Assembly: GCA_003139545.1 (NCBI GenBank)
Contig: PLJC01000015.1
Location: 144,599 to 208,598 of the forward strand
Direction: 5' to 3'
Source: Actinomycetota bacterium
GTDB taxonomy: Bacteria; Actinomycetota; Thermoleophilia; Gaiellales; Gaiellaceae
Length of the DNA: 64,000 bases
Shown: piece by piece, positions 27,814 to 36,613 of the stretch
Layout: every line of letters begins with the position of its first letter
Position numbering within the stretch: position 1 is the stretch's first letter
Position numbers and translations under genes: made by a program
The notes under the pieces: model-generated
What the model was told of the DNA's origin: nothing
Seen by the model: only the letters and a program-made list of their open reading frames with translations
The model's database searches: none

Positions 27814-28667
27814 GCCGCGAGCTCGGCGACGGTGGCGAGCACCGCGCCCTCGCGGATGCCGCCGTCGCACACGTGCAGCGGAACGCCGAGCCGCTGCTGG
27901 ACCTCGGTGAGGAGCACGATCCCGGCCGGGAGGATCCGGGCGCGGGTGCGATGCACGCCGTACCGCCGCGCGATGGTCTGCTCGCGCTTCGTCTCGACGA
28001 TGCGCAGCGCTTCCGCCAGCTCCGCCTCGCCGAGCCAGGGACCGACGAGCCGGCGGGCCGCGCGCGCGCTGCCGCCGACGGCAAGAGCGACCTGGACCTG
28101 CGGCGGCACGACCGTCTCGAACGCCCGCGACGCTTCGGCCTGCGCAGCCTTGGTTCCTTCGACGCGCTCCGTCAGCCGGACGGAGCCCAGGTCGACGGAC
28201 CGGATCCAGCGCGGGTCCGCTCCGGGATCGCCGACGGCTATCTCGGTCGATGCGCCCCCGACGTCGCAGACCGCGATCGTGCGGGGCAGCGGGACGTCTG
28301 CCGTCGCGACTGCACCCGCGTAGGCGAGCCGTCCCTCCTCCTCGGTGGAGAGAACGCGGACTGTATGAGCGGCACTGCGCGTGATCGCGGCGACGAGCAC
28401 GTCGGCATTCCCGCTCTGCCGGCCCGGCGCGGTGAGGAACACGTCAAGCGTCTCGGCGCCGCCGCGGCGTGCCAGGCCGCAGAGCTTGCCGACCGCCTTC
28501 GCCGCCGCCGCGATGCTGACGTCGGAGACGACACCGGTGCGCTCGATCTCCGCGCCGAGCGAGAGCCGCACGCGTTCCTTCTCCAGCGGGACGAGGTCGC
28601 GGCCGTCGACCTGCGCCAGGAGCAGGCGAATGGTGTTCGACCCGACGTCGACGACTCCGATCCGCAC
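27810..28667 (-). CDS. ppx: Exopolyphosphatase / guanosine pentaphosphatase family (Ppx/GppA)
   Basis: A 285-residue single-module Ppx/GppA protein that would release Pi from polyphosphate ends or hydrolyse pppGpp. The actin-like fold shows phosphate motif 1 (RIGVVDVGSNTIRLLLA, about 1-17), the catalytic Glu region STEEEGRLAYAGA (about 110-122), phosphate motif 2 (VCDVGGASTEIAVG, about 138-151), and AVGGSARAA and ILPAGIVLL near the end. It lacks the C-terminal HD-like domains of E. coli Ppx, as do short actinobacterial Ppx1/Ppx2 proteins. GTG 28667 is chosen by the motif-adjacent start; upstream frame extension is unrelated. It lies downstream of ppk, and an 11-bp repeat element lies 46 bases upstream. 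Confidence 0.93.
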   Translation of the reverse strand: MRIGVVDVGSNTIRLLLAQVDGRDLVPLEKERVRLSLGAEIERTGVVSDVSIAAAAKAVGKLCGLARRGGAETLDVFLTAPGRQSGNADVLVAAITRSAAHTVRVLSTEEEGRLAYAGAVATADVPLPRTIAVCDVGGASTEIAVGDPGADPRWIRSVDLGSVRLTERVEGTKAAQAEASRAFETVVPPQVQVALAVGGSARAARRLVGPWLGEAELAEALRIVETKREQTIARRYGVHRTRARILPAGIVLLTEVQQRLGVPLHVCDGGIREGAVLATVAELAA

Positions 28668-28712
28668 AACGGAGCATGGTAGGTCCCCCGCCGGAGGACG
28701 GCTCAACCGGGC

Positions 28713-28740
28713 CGTGAACAGCCGGTGTCGAAGTCGTGAA
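28713..28740 (-). promoter_or_regulatory. PHO-box-like triplet upstream of ppx
   Basis: On the minus strand, TTCACG (28735-28740), GACACC (28724-28729) and TTCACG (28713-28718) lie at exact 11-bp spacing, between the ppk stop (28748) and the ppx start (28667). The form matches the other four repeats in the island and is consistent with a Pho-regulated ppx promoter. No -10 element could be identified with confidence. Confidence 0.5.
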
Positions 28741-28747
28741 AACGTGG

Positions 28748-30856
28748 CTACCGGGCCGCGCGGGCGAGCGAGACCCGGCGGCGGGCCCGCCGCATCATCG
28801 TCGCCTGCGCCGACCGAACACGGTCGTCCTTCTTCGTCCGGACGCGCTCCCACGTTCCGTCGGAACGAAGCTCCCACGAGGAGGTGTTGTCGGTGAGCAG
28901 CGTCTCGAAGGTCGCGGCCAGTTCGGCCTGGATCGCGACGTCCTCCACCGGCGCGACGACCTCGACGCGATGGTCGAGGTTGCGCGGCATCATGTCCGCA
29001 CTCCCGAGGTAGTACGCGGTGCGGTCGCCGGCCTCGAAGAAGAAGAGCCGGCTGTGCTCGAGGAAGCGGCCGAGCACGCTGCGCACGCGGATGTTCTCGC
29101 TCAGTCCGGCAATACCCGGACGCAGCGAGCACACGCCGCGCACGATCAGGTCGATGCGCGCACCCGCTTCCGAGGCCGCGTAGAGCTCGTCGATCACGTC
29201 CGTGTGCGTGAGCCCGTTCACCTTGATGCGAATGCGGGCCTTGCGGCCGTCGCGCGCCGCCGCGGCCACGCCGCGGATCTCGTCGATCAGGCGCTGCCGA
29301 AGCGTGAACGGCGCGACGAGCAACTTACGGAAATGCGCCGGGCGACCGAAGCCCGTCACGTAGTTGAAGAGATCGGCGACGTCGGCAGCGATGTCCTCGT
29401 CCGCGGTGAAGAGACCGAAGTCCTCGTACGCGCGCGCGGTGACGCTGTTGTAGTTGCCCGTGCCGATGTGGACGTACCGGCGGAGCCCGCCTCCCTCGCG
29501 GCGCACGACAAGCGTCATCTTCGCGTGGATCTTCAGCGACGGGAATCCGTACGCGACGTGCACGCCCGCTTGCTCCATTGCGCGCGACCACTCGATGTTT
29601 CGCCGCTCGTCGCCGCGAGCCTTGATCTCGACGAGACACACGGTCTGCTTGCCGTTCTCCGAGGCCTCGATCAGCGCCGGCACGAGCGGCGACTCGTCGC
29701 TCGTGCGATACACCGTCGACTTGAGCGCGATGACGTCCGGATCCTGCGCGCATTCGTCTGCGAACGACTGGAAGCTCGCGCCGAACGAGTCGTACGGATG
29801 GTGGACGAGCACGTCGCCGGCGCGGATGACCGCGAACTGCTCGTCTGCCTCGACGTTCGCGAGCGGCGGCCGTGCGACGGGCAGCCACGGGTCGAGCTTG
29901 AGGTCGGGCCGGTCGAGTCGCGTCAGCTCGCTCGCGTCGACGAGGTCGAGGATCCCCGTCACGGGATAGACGAGGTCGTCGGCGACTCTGAGGCCCTGCT
30001 GCAGACGCTCGCGCATTGGGCGGGACATCGAGCTCGACACCTCGAGACGCGTGACCTCCCCAAAGCGCCGCCGGCGAAGCTCGAGCTCGACCGCCTCGAG
30101 CAGGTCGTCGGCCTCGTCCGAGACTTCGAGGTCAGCGTCGCGCGTGACCCGGAACACCGAGCGCTCGAGGATGTCCATACCGGGGAACAACGAGGGCAGG
30201 AAGTGCGTCAGCACCTGCTCGAGCGGGACGAAACGGCCAGCGTCGCCGACGGAGACGAAGCGGGGCAGACCCTCGGGAACCTTCACGCGCGCGAACCGCT
30301 CCTCCCCGGATTCGGGATCGCGGGCGAACACGGCGAGGCTGACGGAGAGCGCCGAGATGTACGGGAAGGGCTGGCCCGGCCCAACAGCGAGCGGCGTCAG
30401 CACCGGATAGATCTCGTCCTCGTACAGGTGCACGAGCTCCTTCAGCTCGTGGCCGCCGAGGTCGTCGATGCCGGAGACGACGATCCCCTCGTCGGCGAGG
30501 GCTGGACACAGCTCGTCCGCCCAGATCCGGGCCTGCTCCGCGTACAGCTCGAGGACCCGCGCGCGCGACTCTGCGATCGTCTGCTGCGGCGTCCGCCCGT
30601 CCGGCGAGCGGACGGCGACGCCCGCCGCTGCCTGGCCCGTGAGGCCGGCGATGCGCGTCATGAAGAACTCGTCCAGCATCGAGGAGAAGATCGCGCAGAA
30701 GCGCACGCGCTCCAGGAGCGGCAGGCTTGCGTCGGAGGCGATGTCGAGCACGCGGGCGTCGTAGTCGAGGAAGGACAGCTCGCGGTTGATGAGCCGATCG
30801 CCGCCGGTCGGGGCCCGCTTCTTTCCGCGTACAACTGCCATGGGGACAGACCACAC
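28748..30856 (-). CDS. ppk: Polyphosphate kinase 1
   Basis: A 702-residue PPK1, which reversibly polymerises the gamma-phosphate of ATP into polyphosphate. The N-terminal domain opens with RLINRELSFLDYDARVLDIA and FCAIFSSMLDEFFMTRIAGL, typical of PPK1. The catalytic histidine region is SLKIHAKMTLVVRRE, with the autophosphorylated His. HIGTGNYN, LFTADEDIAADVADLFNYVTGF and YYLGSADMMPRNLDHRVEV give the phospholipase-D-like C-terminal motifs. GTG 30856 is preceded by GGAGG (spacing four); ATG 30841 is the alternative start. It lies between uppP and ppx on the same strand and has its own 11-bp repeat element upstream, overlapping the uppP end. Confidence 0.96.
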   Translation of the reverse strand: MWSVPMAVVRGKKRAPTGGDRLINRELSFLDYDARVLDIASDASLPLLERVRFCAIFSSMLDEFFMTRIAGLTGQAAAGVAVRSPDGRTPQQTIAESRARVLELYAEQARIWADELCPALADEGIVVSGIDDLGGHELKELVHLYEDEIYPVLTPLAVGPGQPFPYISALSVSLAVFARDPESGEERFARVKVPEGLPRFVSVGDAGRFVPLEQVLTHFLPSLFPGMDILERSVFRVTRDADLEVSDEADDLLEAVELELRRRRFGEVTRLEVSSSMSRPMRERLQQGLRVADDLVYPVTGILDLVDASELTRLDRPDLKLDPWLPVARPPLANVEADEQFAVIRAGDVLVHHPYDSFGASFQSFADECAQDPDVIALKSTVYRTSDESPLVPALIEASENGKQTVCLVEIKARGDERRNIEWSRAMEQAGVHVAYGFPSLKIHAKMTLVVRREGGGLRRYVHIGTGNYNSVTARAYEDFGLFTADEDIAADVADLFNYVTGFGRPAHFRKLLVAPFTLRQRLIDEIRGVAAAARDGRKARIRIKVNGLTHTDVIDELYAASEAGARIDLIVRGVCSLRPGIAGLSENIRVRSVLGRFLEHSRLFFFEAGDRTAYYLGSADMMPRNLDHRVEVVAPVEDVAIQAELAATFETLLTDNTSSWELRSDGTWERVRTKKDDRVRSAQATMMRRARRRVSLARAAR

Positions 30857-30879
30857 TATGCCTCCGCGCCCTCGCGGCG

Positions 30880-30907
30880 GGTTGCGATCCGGTTACGAGA
30901 CCGCGAA
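30880..30907 (-). promoter_or_regulatory. PHO-box-like repeats upstream of ppk
   Basis: On the minus strand, GTAACC (30891-30896) and GCAACC (30880-30885) are exactly 11 bp apart, and a weaker TTCGCG (30902-30907) keeps the same spacing. The GTAACC-N5-GCAAC form closely matches the pstS element. It overlaps the end of uppP and lies 24 bases before the ppk GTG, suggesting an internal Pho-controlled promoter for ppk. Confidence 0.5.
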
Positions 30908-31753
30908 ATAGATCGCGGCGGCGGTGCCGGCGGCGGCGCAGTAGATCGCGAACGGCAGGAGCGTGTTGTTCTCGAAATAGCGCATGAGGAACCGGACGGC
31001 GAGGAACGCGGTCACGGCCGAGCAGGCGGCGCCGACCGCCGCGGGCCCCCGGACGCCGTTGCCCTGCGAACCAGCGAGGTCCGGCAGCTTGAGGACGGCC
31101 GCGGCGATGATGATCGGCGTCGCGAGCAGGAATGCGAAGCGCGCCGCGTCCTTGTGGGAGAGCCCGACGAGCAAGCCGCCGCCCATCGATGCGCCCGAGC
31201 GCGAGAAGCCGGGGATGAGCGCCAGCGCCTGCGCCGCGCCGACGAGCGTGGTGTCGCGCCAGCCGACCGTGCGCGCGATGCGCTCGTCGTCGTCCTCCGC
31301 CGTTACGGGCGCCCGGCGGCGGAGAAGCTCGGCCCCGAAGAGAACGAGCGCGTTGAGCGCGAGGAAGATGGACGCGTACTGCGGCGAGGCGAACAGCGAT
31401 CGCAGCTTGTCCTGGAGCGTGAGCCCCAGGATCCCCGCCGGGATGGTGCCGACGACGAGCAGCCAGCCGAGCTTTGCGTCGGCGTCGTCGGGGGCGATCT
31501 CGCGGTCGCGCAGCGAGCGGCCGATGCCCTTGACGATCCGCACCCAGTCGCGCCAGAAGAAGGCGAGGAGCACGAGCGCCGTCGCGAGATGGAGCGCGAC
31601 GAGGAAGGTCAGGAAGTACGGCGCGTTCTGATGGATGTTCCAGCCGAGGAGCTTCGGAATGATGACCGTGTGTCCCAGGCTCGACACCGGGAAGAGCTCG
31701 GACACGCCCTGGAGCAGGCCGAGGATCGCCGCATGGAAGTAGCTGATCGGCAC
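30893..31753 (-). CDS. uppP: Undecaprenyl-diphosphate phosphatase UppP (BacA)
   Basis: A 286-residue integral membrane protein with about eight hydrophobic segments. It dephosphorylates undecaprenyl diphosphate to recycle the lipid carrier for wall and glycan synthesis, and can confer bacitracin resistance. Both active-site motifs of the family are visible: GVSELFPVSSLGH (about 16-28, Glu-rich motif) and LIPGFSRSGASMGGGLLVGLSHKDAARFAFLLATP (about 183-217, the PGxSRSG motif). The start is GTG 31753, which shares one base with the stop of the small upstream membrane protein (TAGTG), so the two are coupled. Its last codons contain the ppk-proximal repeats. Confidence 0.96.
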   Translation of the reverse strand: MPISYFHAAILGLLQGVSELFPVSSLGHTVIIPKLLGWNIHQNAPYFLTFLVALHLATALVLLAFFWRDWVRIVKGIGRSLRDREIAPDDADAKLGWLLVVGTIPAGILGLTLQDKLRSLFASPQYASIFLALNALVLFGAELLRRRAPVTAEDDDERIARTVGWRDTTLVGAAQALALIPGFSRSGASMGGGLLVGLSHKDAARFAFLLATPIIIAAAVLKLPDLAGSQGNGVRGPAAVGAACSAVTAFLAVRFLMRYFENNTLLPFAIYCAAAGTAAAIYFAVS

Positions 31754-31989
31754 TACGCCGCGGCGCGCGTCTTCTTCGGGCCGGTGTTAAACCAGGCGAA
31801 GGCGAAGGCCGCGAGCCCCACGAGGAACGACGCGATCCCGTGCTTCGTGTGGTGATGGTTCGAGCCTGCCTGGCGACCGGGGAAGAAGGACGGCAGCGAC
31901 TTCGCCGGCTCGACCCAGTAGACGATCGCGATCGCGATGAGCGCGATGCCGAGGACGACGGCCAGGGCGGCGAGGGTCCGGCGGTTCAC
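31753..31989 (-). CDS. Small two-TM membrane protein with His-rich loop
   Basis: A 78-residue protein with two hydrophobic segments (about 5-24 and 51-67) joined by a loop with the His cluster SNHHHTKHG (about 43-51). The C-terminus is basic (GPKKTRAAA). The closely spaced histidines and the partnership with uppP (one-base overlap) suggest a conserved accessory membrane peptide, possibly metal- or lipid-phosphate-associated, but no reaction can be claimed. A GTG start (31989) initiates it. The gene is preceded by only 10 bases from phoU, which is on the same strand, so it is likely in the same transcript. Confidence 0.65.
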   Translation of the reverse strand: MNRRTLAALAVVLGIALIAIAIVYWVEPAKSLPSFFPGRQAGSNHHHTKHGIASFLVGLAAFAFAWFNTGPKKTRAAA

Positions 31990-31999
31990 GTCCGGGATT

Positions 32000-32668
32000 C
32001 TAGGACTCGACGGGATGTGACGCGTCGGTGAACTCGCGGAACTGCGCCGTGAGCAGGTAGGCGGTCTGCTCGCCGATGTCGACGGCGCGGTCTCCGATGC
32101 GCTCGATCGTGCGAGCGACCACCACCATGCGCAGGCCCCATTCGCGCAGCGAGGGCTCGGCCATGACGTCGACGAGACGCTCGACGAACCGGCGGTTCGC
32201 GCGGTCGATCAGCTCGTCCAGCTCGACGAGGCTCTCCGCACCGGCGAGGTCGCGGCGCGAGAACGAGTCGAGCGCCACCCGCACCATCTCCTCCGCGCGG
32301 TCGCCCATCTCGACGAGCACGCCGCTGAGGGCCGGATCGGGATCCGCGTCGGACACGAGCTTCGACAGCTTTGCGACCGTGACGCAGCCGTCGCCGCTGC
32401 GCTCGAGGAGCAGGTTGATGTGGAGCATGGCCAGGAGCAACCGGAGGTCGCGCGCGACCGGAGTCTGCAGCGCGAGGAGTGCCTGGATCGAGCCTTCGAT
32501 GCCGAGGAAGAGCTGGTCGATCTCGTCGTCGAAGGCGATGACCTCGTCTGCCAGCTCGACGTCGCGCTCCTGGAGCGCGCGGATCGCGCCACGGACGGCG
32601 CTGAGCACCCGCTGGCCCTCTTCCTGGAGCTGAGCTTCGATCCGATCGAGGGCTTCGTCGATGGCCAT
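32000..32668 (-). CDS. phoU: Phosphate transport regulator PhoU
   Basis: A 222-residue helical protein, ATG 32668 (MAIDEALDRIE...). Two tandem PhoU three-helix units are visible (about 10-110 and 115-215), each with the E/D-rich metal motif (E-x-x-D-x-x-x-D or DELIDRANRRFVERLVD; VVARTIERIGDRAVDIGE). PhoU inhibits the Pho sensor kinase when phosphate is plentiful, through the Pst transporter. It is divergent from pstS with a 137-base gap that contains an 11-bp repeat element. Placing phoU on the opposite strand from pstSCAB differs from the common pstSCAB-phoU order. Longer frames starting upstream are rejected since they overlap the pstS promoter. Confidence 0.95.
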   Translation of the reverse strand: MAIDEALDRIEAQLQEEGQRVLSAVRGAIRALQERDVELADEVIAFDDEIDQLFLGIEGSIQALLALQTPVARDLRLLLAMLHINLLLERSGDGCVTVAKLSKLVSDADPDPALSGVLVEMGDRAEEMVRVALDSFSRRDLAGAESLVELDELIDRANRRFVERLVDVMAEPSLREWGLRMVVVARTIERIGDRAVDIGEQTAYLLTAQFREFTDASHPVES

Positions 32669-32709
32669 CGCGACACCGTACACCCCATGGGTGCTGGCAT
32701 TTGAGGGTA

Positions 32710-32738
32710 CGTCACCACTCCGTAACCAGGCCGCAACA
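32710..32738 (+). promoter_or_regulatory. PHO-box-like repeats in the phoU-pstS promoter region
   Basis: GTCACC (32711-32716), GTAACC (32722-32727) and GCAACA (32733-32738) are three units at exact 11-bp spacing in the 137-base divergent gap. They match the GTTCACC-type half-sites recognised by Streptomyces PhoP in spacing and general form, although individual bases deviate. They lie about 70 bases upstream of the pstS start. Confidence 0.55.
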
Positions 32739-32805
32739 GCCCGTTTTCCCACTTGCCTCCGACCGGGCCGTACGTTGGCCGCGAACCCAAGGAGGAGGAA
32801 ATTCA

Positions 32806-33861
32806 ATGCCGAAACTCGGTACTTCGATTCGCATCGTCAGCGCCGTCGCGGCGGCCGCGCTCCTCGCGGTCGTTGTCGCCGGCACGGCAGGGGCACGGCC
32901 CGCGAAGAGCGCAGGTGCGACCATCAGCGGGGCGGGCAGCACGTTCGTTGCGCCCCTCGTCTTCCAGTGGCAGGCGGCCGTCGGCGGAGCGCTCGGCGAC
33001 ACGCTGAACTATGCCTCGGTCGGCTCAGGCGCCGGCATCACGCAGATCACGGCCCGGACGGTCGACTTCGGCGCAAGCGACGCGCCCTTGTCCGCCGATC
33101 AGTTCACTGCCTGCAACGGTTGCGAGCAGATCCCGTGGGCGCTCGGCGGCACGGCGATCATGTACAACCTTCCAGGCGTCAAGAACCTCCTGCACATGGA
33201 CGGCCCGACGCTTGCGAAGATTTTCTTCGGACAGATCACGAAGTGGAACGATCCCGCGATCGCGAAGCTCAACAAGGGCGTCACGCTGCCCGACACGGCG
33301 ATCACGATCGCGCACCGCTCCGACGGCTCGGGCACGACCTACAACCTCGTGGACTACCTCTCCCACGTGAGCGCCGCCTGGAACTCGCAGATCGGCACCG
33401 CGACCGCGGTGAACTGGCCGGTCGGCGTCGGTGCGAAGGGCAGCTCCGGCGTGACGGCGGTCGTCACCTCGACGCCCGGCGCGATCGGCTATGCCGACGT
33501 CGCGTACTCGCTCGCGAACCACGTCAAGTACTTCGCCATGAAGAACAATTCCGGCAAGTTCACGACGCCGGGCTCCCGCGGGATCCTCGCAGCAGCGTTG
33601 AGCGACCCGAAGCCCGCCGCCGACAATTCGCTCTCGATCGTGAACCCTCCGAAGAAGTTCGACAACGCCTACCCGATCTCGACGTTCACGTACGTGATCG
33701 TGCCTCTCCAGACGAGCAAGGCAGCCGACCTGAAGAAGTTCATCTTCTGGGCCGTCACCCAGGGGCAGAAGGGGACGTACACCGCGAAGCTTCGCTTCGT
33801 GCCGCTCCCCAAGCCGGTGCTCGTTGTCGCCGAGAAGGCGATCGCGAAGATCCATAGTTAG
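32806..33861 (+). CDS. pstS: Phosphate ABC transporter substrate-binding protein PstS
   Basis: A 351-residue exported protein that captures Pi for PstCAB. The ATG at 32806 follows a strong Shine-Dalgarno (GGAGGAGG, 32791-32798). A Sec signal covers about residues 8-32 (IRIVSAVAAAALLAVVVAGTAGA). Phosphate-binding motifs are GAGSTFVAPLV (about 43-53), ARTVDFGASDAPLS (about 86-99) and HRSDGSGTTYNLVDYL (about 166-181). No lipobox cysteine is present at the cleavage site, so unlike mycobacterial PstS it should not be a lipoprotein and may be anchored otherwise or be periplasmic-like. It is followed by pstC after six bases. Confidence 0.95.
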   Translation: MPKLGTSIRIVSAVAAAALLAVVVAGTAGARPAKSAGATISGAGSTFVAPLVFQWQAAVGGALGDTLNYASVGSGAGITQITARTVDFGASDAPLSADQFTACNGCEQIPWALGGTAIMYNLPGVKNLLHMDGPTLAKIFFGQITKWNDPAIAKLNKGVTLPDTAITIAHRSDGSGTTYNLVDYLSHVSAAWNSQIGTATAVNWPVGVGAKGSSGVTAVVTSTPGAIGYADVAYSLANHVKYFAMKNNSGKFTTPGSRGILAAALSDPKPAADNSLSIVNPPKKFDNAYPISTFTYVIVPLQTSKAADLKKFIFWAVTQGQKGTYTAKLRFVPLPKPVLVVAEKAIAKIHS

Positions 33862-33867
33862 GCGTAC

Positions 33868-34860
33868 GTGTCCGCTGCGGACATCTCTACGGAACCAACC
33901 CGCCGCCCCTTCACGGGGCGGCGGGTCCGCTTCGGCGACGTGTCGCTGCAGCTGGTTGCCGGAGCGGCGGCACTCGGCGTCACCGTCCTCGTCGGCCTGA
34001 TCGTCTGGAAAATCGTCGACGGCTCGCGGCTCGCGATCGTCAAGAACGGATGGGCGTTTCTCATCCGGGTCGCTTGGAACCCGGTGCCCGGCCGGGAGCT
34101 CTACGGGGCGGCCAGCTTCCTCTTCGGAACCGTCCTCACCTCGTTCGGCGCACTCTTGATCGCCGCGCCGCTGTCGATCGGCGTCGCGCTCTTCCTCACG
34201 GAGCTTGCCCCGCGCGTCATCCAGGGGCCGGTGACCGCACTCGTCGAGACCCTCGCTGCAGTTCCCAGCGTGCTCATCGGTTTGTGGGGCATCTACGTGC
34301 TCGGCCCCGTGCTCCGGACGTCGATCGAGTCGTGGCTGCACACGGTCTTCGGATTCATTCCCTTGTTCGGCGATCCGTCGGCGGCCGGTGCAAGCATCTT
34401 CACGGCGATCATCGTGTTGACGATCATGATCCTGCCGATCGTCTCGAGCATCAGCCGCGAGCTGTTCCGCGAAGTGCCGTCGGAGCTCAAGGAAGGCGCA
34501 CTCGCGCTCGGGACGACGCGCTGGGAGATGGTCCGCGGCGTCATCTTCCCCTACGCGCGCGGAGGCATCGCCGCGGCGCTCATCCTCGGCCTCAGCCGCG
34601 CCATGGGGGAGGCGATCGCAGTCACGCAGGTGGTGGGCGGCAGCCCCACGATTCAGTGGAATCTCTTCTCGACCGGCGACACCCTCGCGAGCAAGATCGC
34701 CGCCGCATATCAGGGCGCCGTCACGTCGTTGCAGCTCTCGTCCTTGATCTACCTCGGTCTGGTCCTGCTCGTGTTTTCGCTGCTGGCGAACCTCGTGGCC
34801 CAGTGGATCGTCCGCCGGGTCGCGCGGAAGCATGGCGTCACTCGTGGGGGACACGTGTGA
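33868..34860 (+). CDS. pstC: Phosphate ABC transporter permease PstC
   Basis: A 330-residue permease with about six membrane helices, the first near residues 27-47. It begins at GTG 33868, six bases after pstS. The cytoplasmic EAA loop, which contacts PstB, is [23 protein letters not shown] (about 208-230). The [17 protein letters not shown] stretch (about 131-147) is a PstC landmark. Together with PstA it forms the membrane channel. Its stop overlaps the pstA start by four bases (GTGA). Confidence 0.95.
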   Translation: MSAADISTEPTRRPFTGRRVRFGDVSLQLVAGAAALGVTVLVGLIVWKIVDGSRLAIVKNGWAFLIRVAWNPVPGRELYGAASFLFGTVLTSFGALLIAAPLSIGVALFLTELAPRVIQGPVTALVETLAAVPSVLIGLWGIYVLGPVLRTSIESWLHTVFGFIPLFGDPSAAGASIFTAIIVLTIMILPIVSSISRELFREVPSELKEGALALGTTRWEMVRGVIFPYARGGIAAALILGLSRAMGEAIAVTQVVGGSPTIQWNLFSTGDTLASKIAAAYQGAVTSLQLSSLIYLGLVLLVFSLLANLVAQWIVRRVARKHGVTRGGHV

Positions 34861-35750
34861 GCACGCAGGACCTGACAGGCCCCGGCCTCAGGCTCGACCA
34901 TCTTCCTCGCCGCAAGCGGGTCAACCGCACGATGGAAGGCTTGGCCTGGCTCGCCGCGGCAATTGCCATCGCGATCCTCGGCGTCGTCGTCTACTCCGTT
35001 GGGCAGCGGGGTTGGAGCGAGCTCAACCTCAACCTGATCACGAAGCAGCCGATCAACTTCAGCCTCACGAACGCGCCTCAAGGCCTCTCGAATGCGTTCG
35101 CCGGGACGATCGTCATCGTCGGGATCGCCATGCTGATGGCGCTGCCGGCAGGGATTCTCGTCGCGGTCTACGTCAACGAGTTCGCACCGGCGCCGATCCG
35201 AAGCGTCATCACGTTGGTCATCGACGTCCTCGCCGGGGTGCCTGCGATCGTCATCGGCATCTTCGTCTTCGTCCTGCTCGTCGTCGGAAGCGGGCAGAGC
35301 GGTCTCAAAGGATCGTTCTCTCTCGCGATTCTCATGCTTCCTTTCGTCGCACGGACGACGATCGAAGTGCTGGCGCTCGTGCCGAATGCCCTCCGCGAAG
35401 CGAGCCTGGCGCTGGGCGTGCCGCGCTGGCGGACGACGCTGAGCATCGTCCTTCCGCGCGCGATCGGCGGCATCCTCACGGGCACGGTGCTCGCGGTCGC
35501 CCGCGTTGCCGGGGAGACCGCACCGCTCCTCTTCACGTCGTCGGTCGTCGGCGTGCAGACCGACTGGAATCCGGCGCATGCGCTGCAGACCATCCCGGTC
35601 GCGATCTTCGAGCTGTCGGAGTCGCCGGATCCGAAGGACCACGCACGTGCCTGGGCAGCCGGATTCGTCCTGCTGATCTTCATCCTGTTCGCCAGCCTGA
35701 CTGCGCGCTGGCTCGCCACGCGCAATGCCCGCAAGCTCGCCGGCCGTTGA
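34857..35750 (+). CDS. pstA: Phosphate ABC transporter permease PstA
   Basis: A 297-residue permease from GTG 34857 (overlapping the pstC stop). About six membrane helices are predicted, with the first near 26-46. [16 protein letters not shown] (about 127-142) and the EAA loop [26 protein letters not shown] (about 177-202) are typical of PstA. The C-terminus includes [22 protein letters not shown]-like text common in PstA proteins (here [18 protein letters not shown]). It pairs with PstC. It ends one base into the pstB upstream region; pstB starts at 35768, or at 35750 if the overlapping ATG is used. Confidence 0.95.
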   Translation: MSTQDLTGPGLRLDHLPRRKRVNRTMEGLAWLAAAIAIAILGVVVYSVGQRGWSELNLNLITKQPINFSLTNAPQGLSNAFAGTIVIVGIAMLMALPAGILVAVYVNEFAPAPIRSVITLVIDVLAGVPAIVIGIFVFVLLVVGSGQSGLKGSFSLAILMLPFVARTTIEVLALVPNALREASLALGVPRWRTTLSIVLPRAIGGILTGTVLAVARVAGETAPLLFTSSVVGVQTDWNPAHALQTIPVAIFELSESPDPKDHARAWAAGFVLLIFILFASLTARWLATRNARKLAGR

Positions 35751-35767
35751 TGGAAGGAGCCGAGGAC

Positions 35768-36613
35768 ATGTCGATTACCATCGAGCCAACCGTGAGGGTC
35801 GAGACTCGTCGCCAGCCGATACCGCCGCGCGAGCGGCTCGAGCCGATCTTCGAGGTCGAAGGCCTCGACGCGATCTACGGCGCCAAGGCGGCGATCAAGG
35901 ACGTGTCGATGGAGGTCTACAAGAACCTCGTCACGGCCATCATCGGTCCGTCCGGCTGCGGCAAGAGCACGTACATCCGCTGCTTCAACCGGATGAACGA
36001 CCTCATCCCGACCTTCAGGCAGACGGGCACGATTCGCTACCACGGCCAGGACATCTGCGCGTCGAACATCGACCCGGTCGCCGTGCGCCGGAACATCGGC
36101 ATGGTCTTCCAGCGGCCGAACCCGTTCCCGAAGTCGATCTACGACAACGTCGCGTGGGGCTGCCGTGTGCTCGGCATGAAGGAAGATCTCGACGCCCGCG
36201 TCGAGCGCGCACTCACGCAGGCCGCCCTCTGGGACGAGGTAAAGGACCGGTTGAAGGCGAGCGGGCTCTCACTCTCGGGCGGTCAGCAGCAGCGCCTCTG
36301 CATCGCGCGCGCGATCGCCGTCGAGCCGGACGTCGTGCTCATGGACGAGCCCGCGTCGGCGCTCGACCCGATCGCGACACAGGCGATCGAGCAGCTTATG
36401 CACCAGCTCAAGAGCCAGTACACGTTCGTCATCGTCACGCACAACATGCAGCAGGCGGCGCGCGTCGCCGACATGACAGCGTTCTTCTCCATCTCACAAG
36501 GCGGCGAAGGCGAGCGCTACGGCGAGCTGATCGAGTACGACGCGACCGAGAAGATCTTCACCGCGCCCTCCGACAAGCGCACGGAGGACTACGTCACCGG
36601 TCGCTTCGGCTAG
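35768..36613 (+). CDS. pstB: Phosphate ABC transporter ATPase PstB
   Basis: A 281-residue ATPase that powers Pst import. ATG 35768 has a GGAAGGAG ribosome-binding site at 35752-35759 (spacing eight); ATG 35750, overlapping the pstA stop, would add six residues. Motifs: [19 protein letters not shown] (Walker A plus PstB-specific extension), [18 protein letters not shown] (Q-loop), [16 protein letters not shown] (signature), [12 protein letters not shown] (Walker B) and [15 protein letters not shown] (switch His). The QRPNPFPKS segment is diagnostic of PstB. It converges on the aquaporin gene with a four-base overlap. Confidence 0.97.
   Translation: MSITIEPTVRVETRRQPIPPRERLEPIFEVEGLDAIYGAKAAIKDVSMEVYKNLVTAIIGPSGCGKSTYIRCFNRMNDLIPTFRQTGTIRYHGQDICASNIDPVAVRRNIGMVFQRPNPFPKSIYDNVAWGCRVLGMKEDLDARVERALTQAALWDEVKDRLKASGLSLSGGQQQRLCIARAIAVEPDVVLMDEPASALDPIATQAIEQLMHQLKSQYTFVIVTHNMQQAARVADMTAFFSISQGGEGERYGELIEYDATEKIFTAPSDKRTEDYVTGRFG

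Noticed and set aside
31985-31989. GTTCACG near the start of the small two-TM gene as a PHO box
   Set aside because: It is the reverse complement of the start codons GTG-AAC-CGC and has no second unit 11 bp away.
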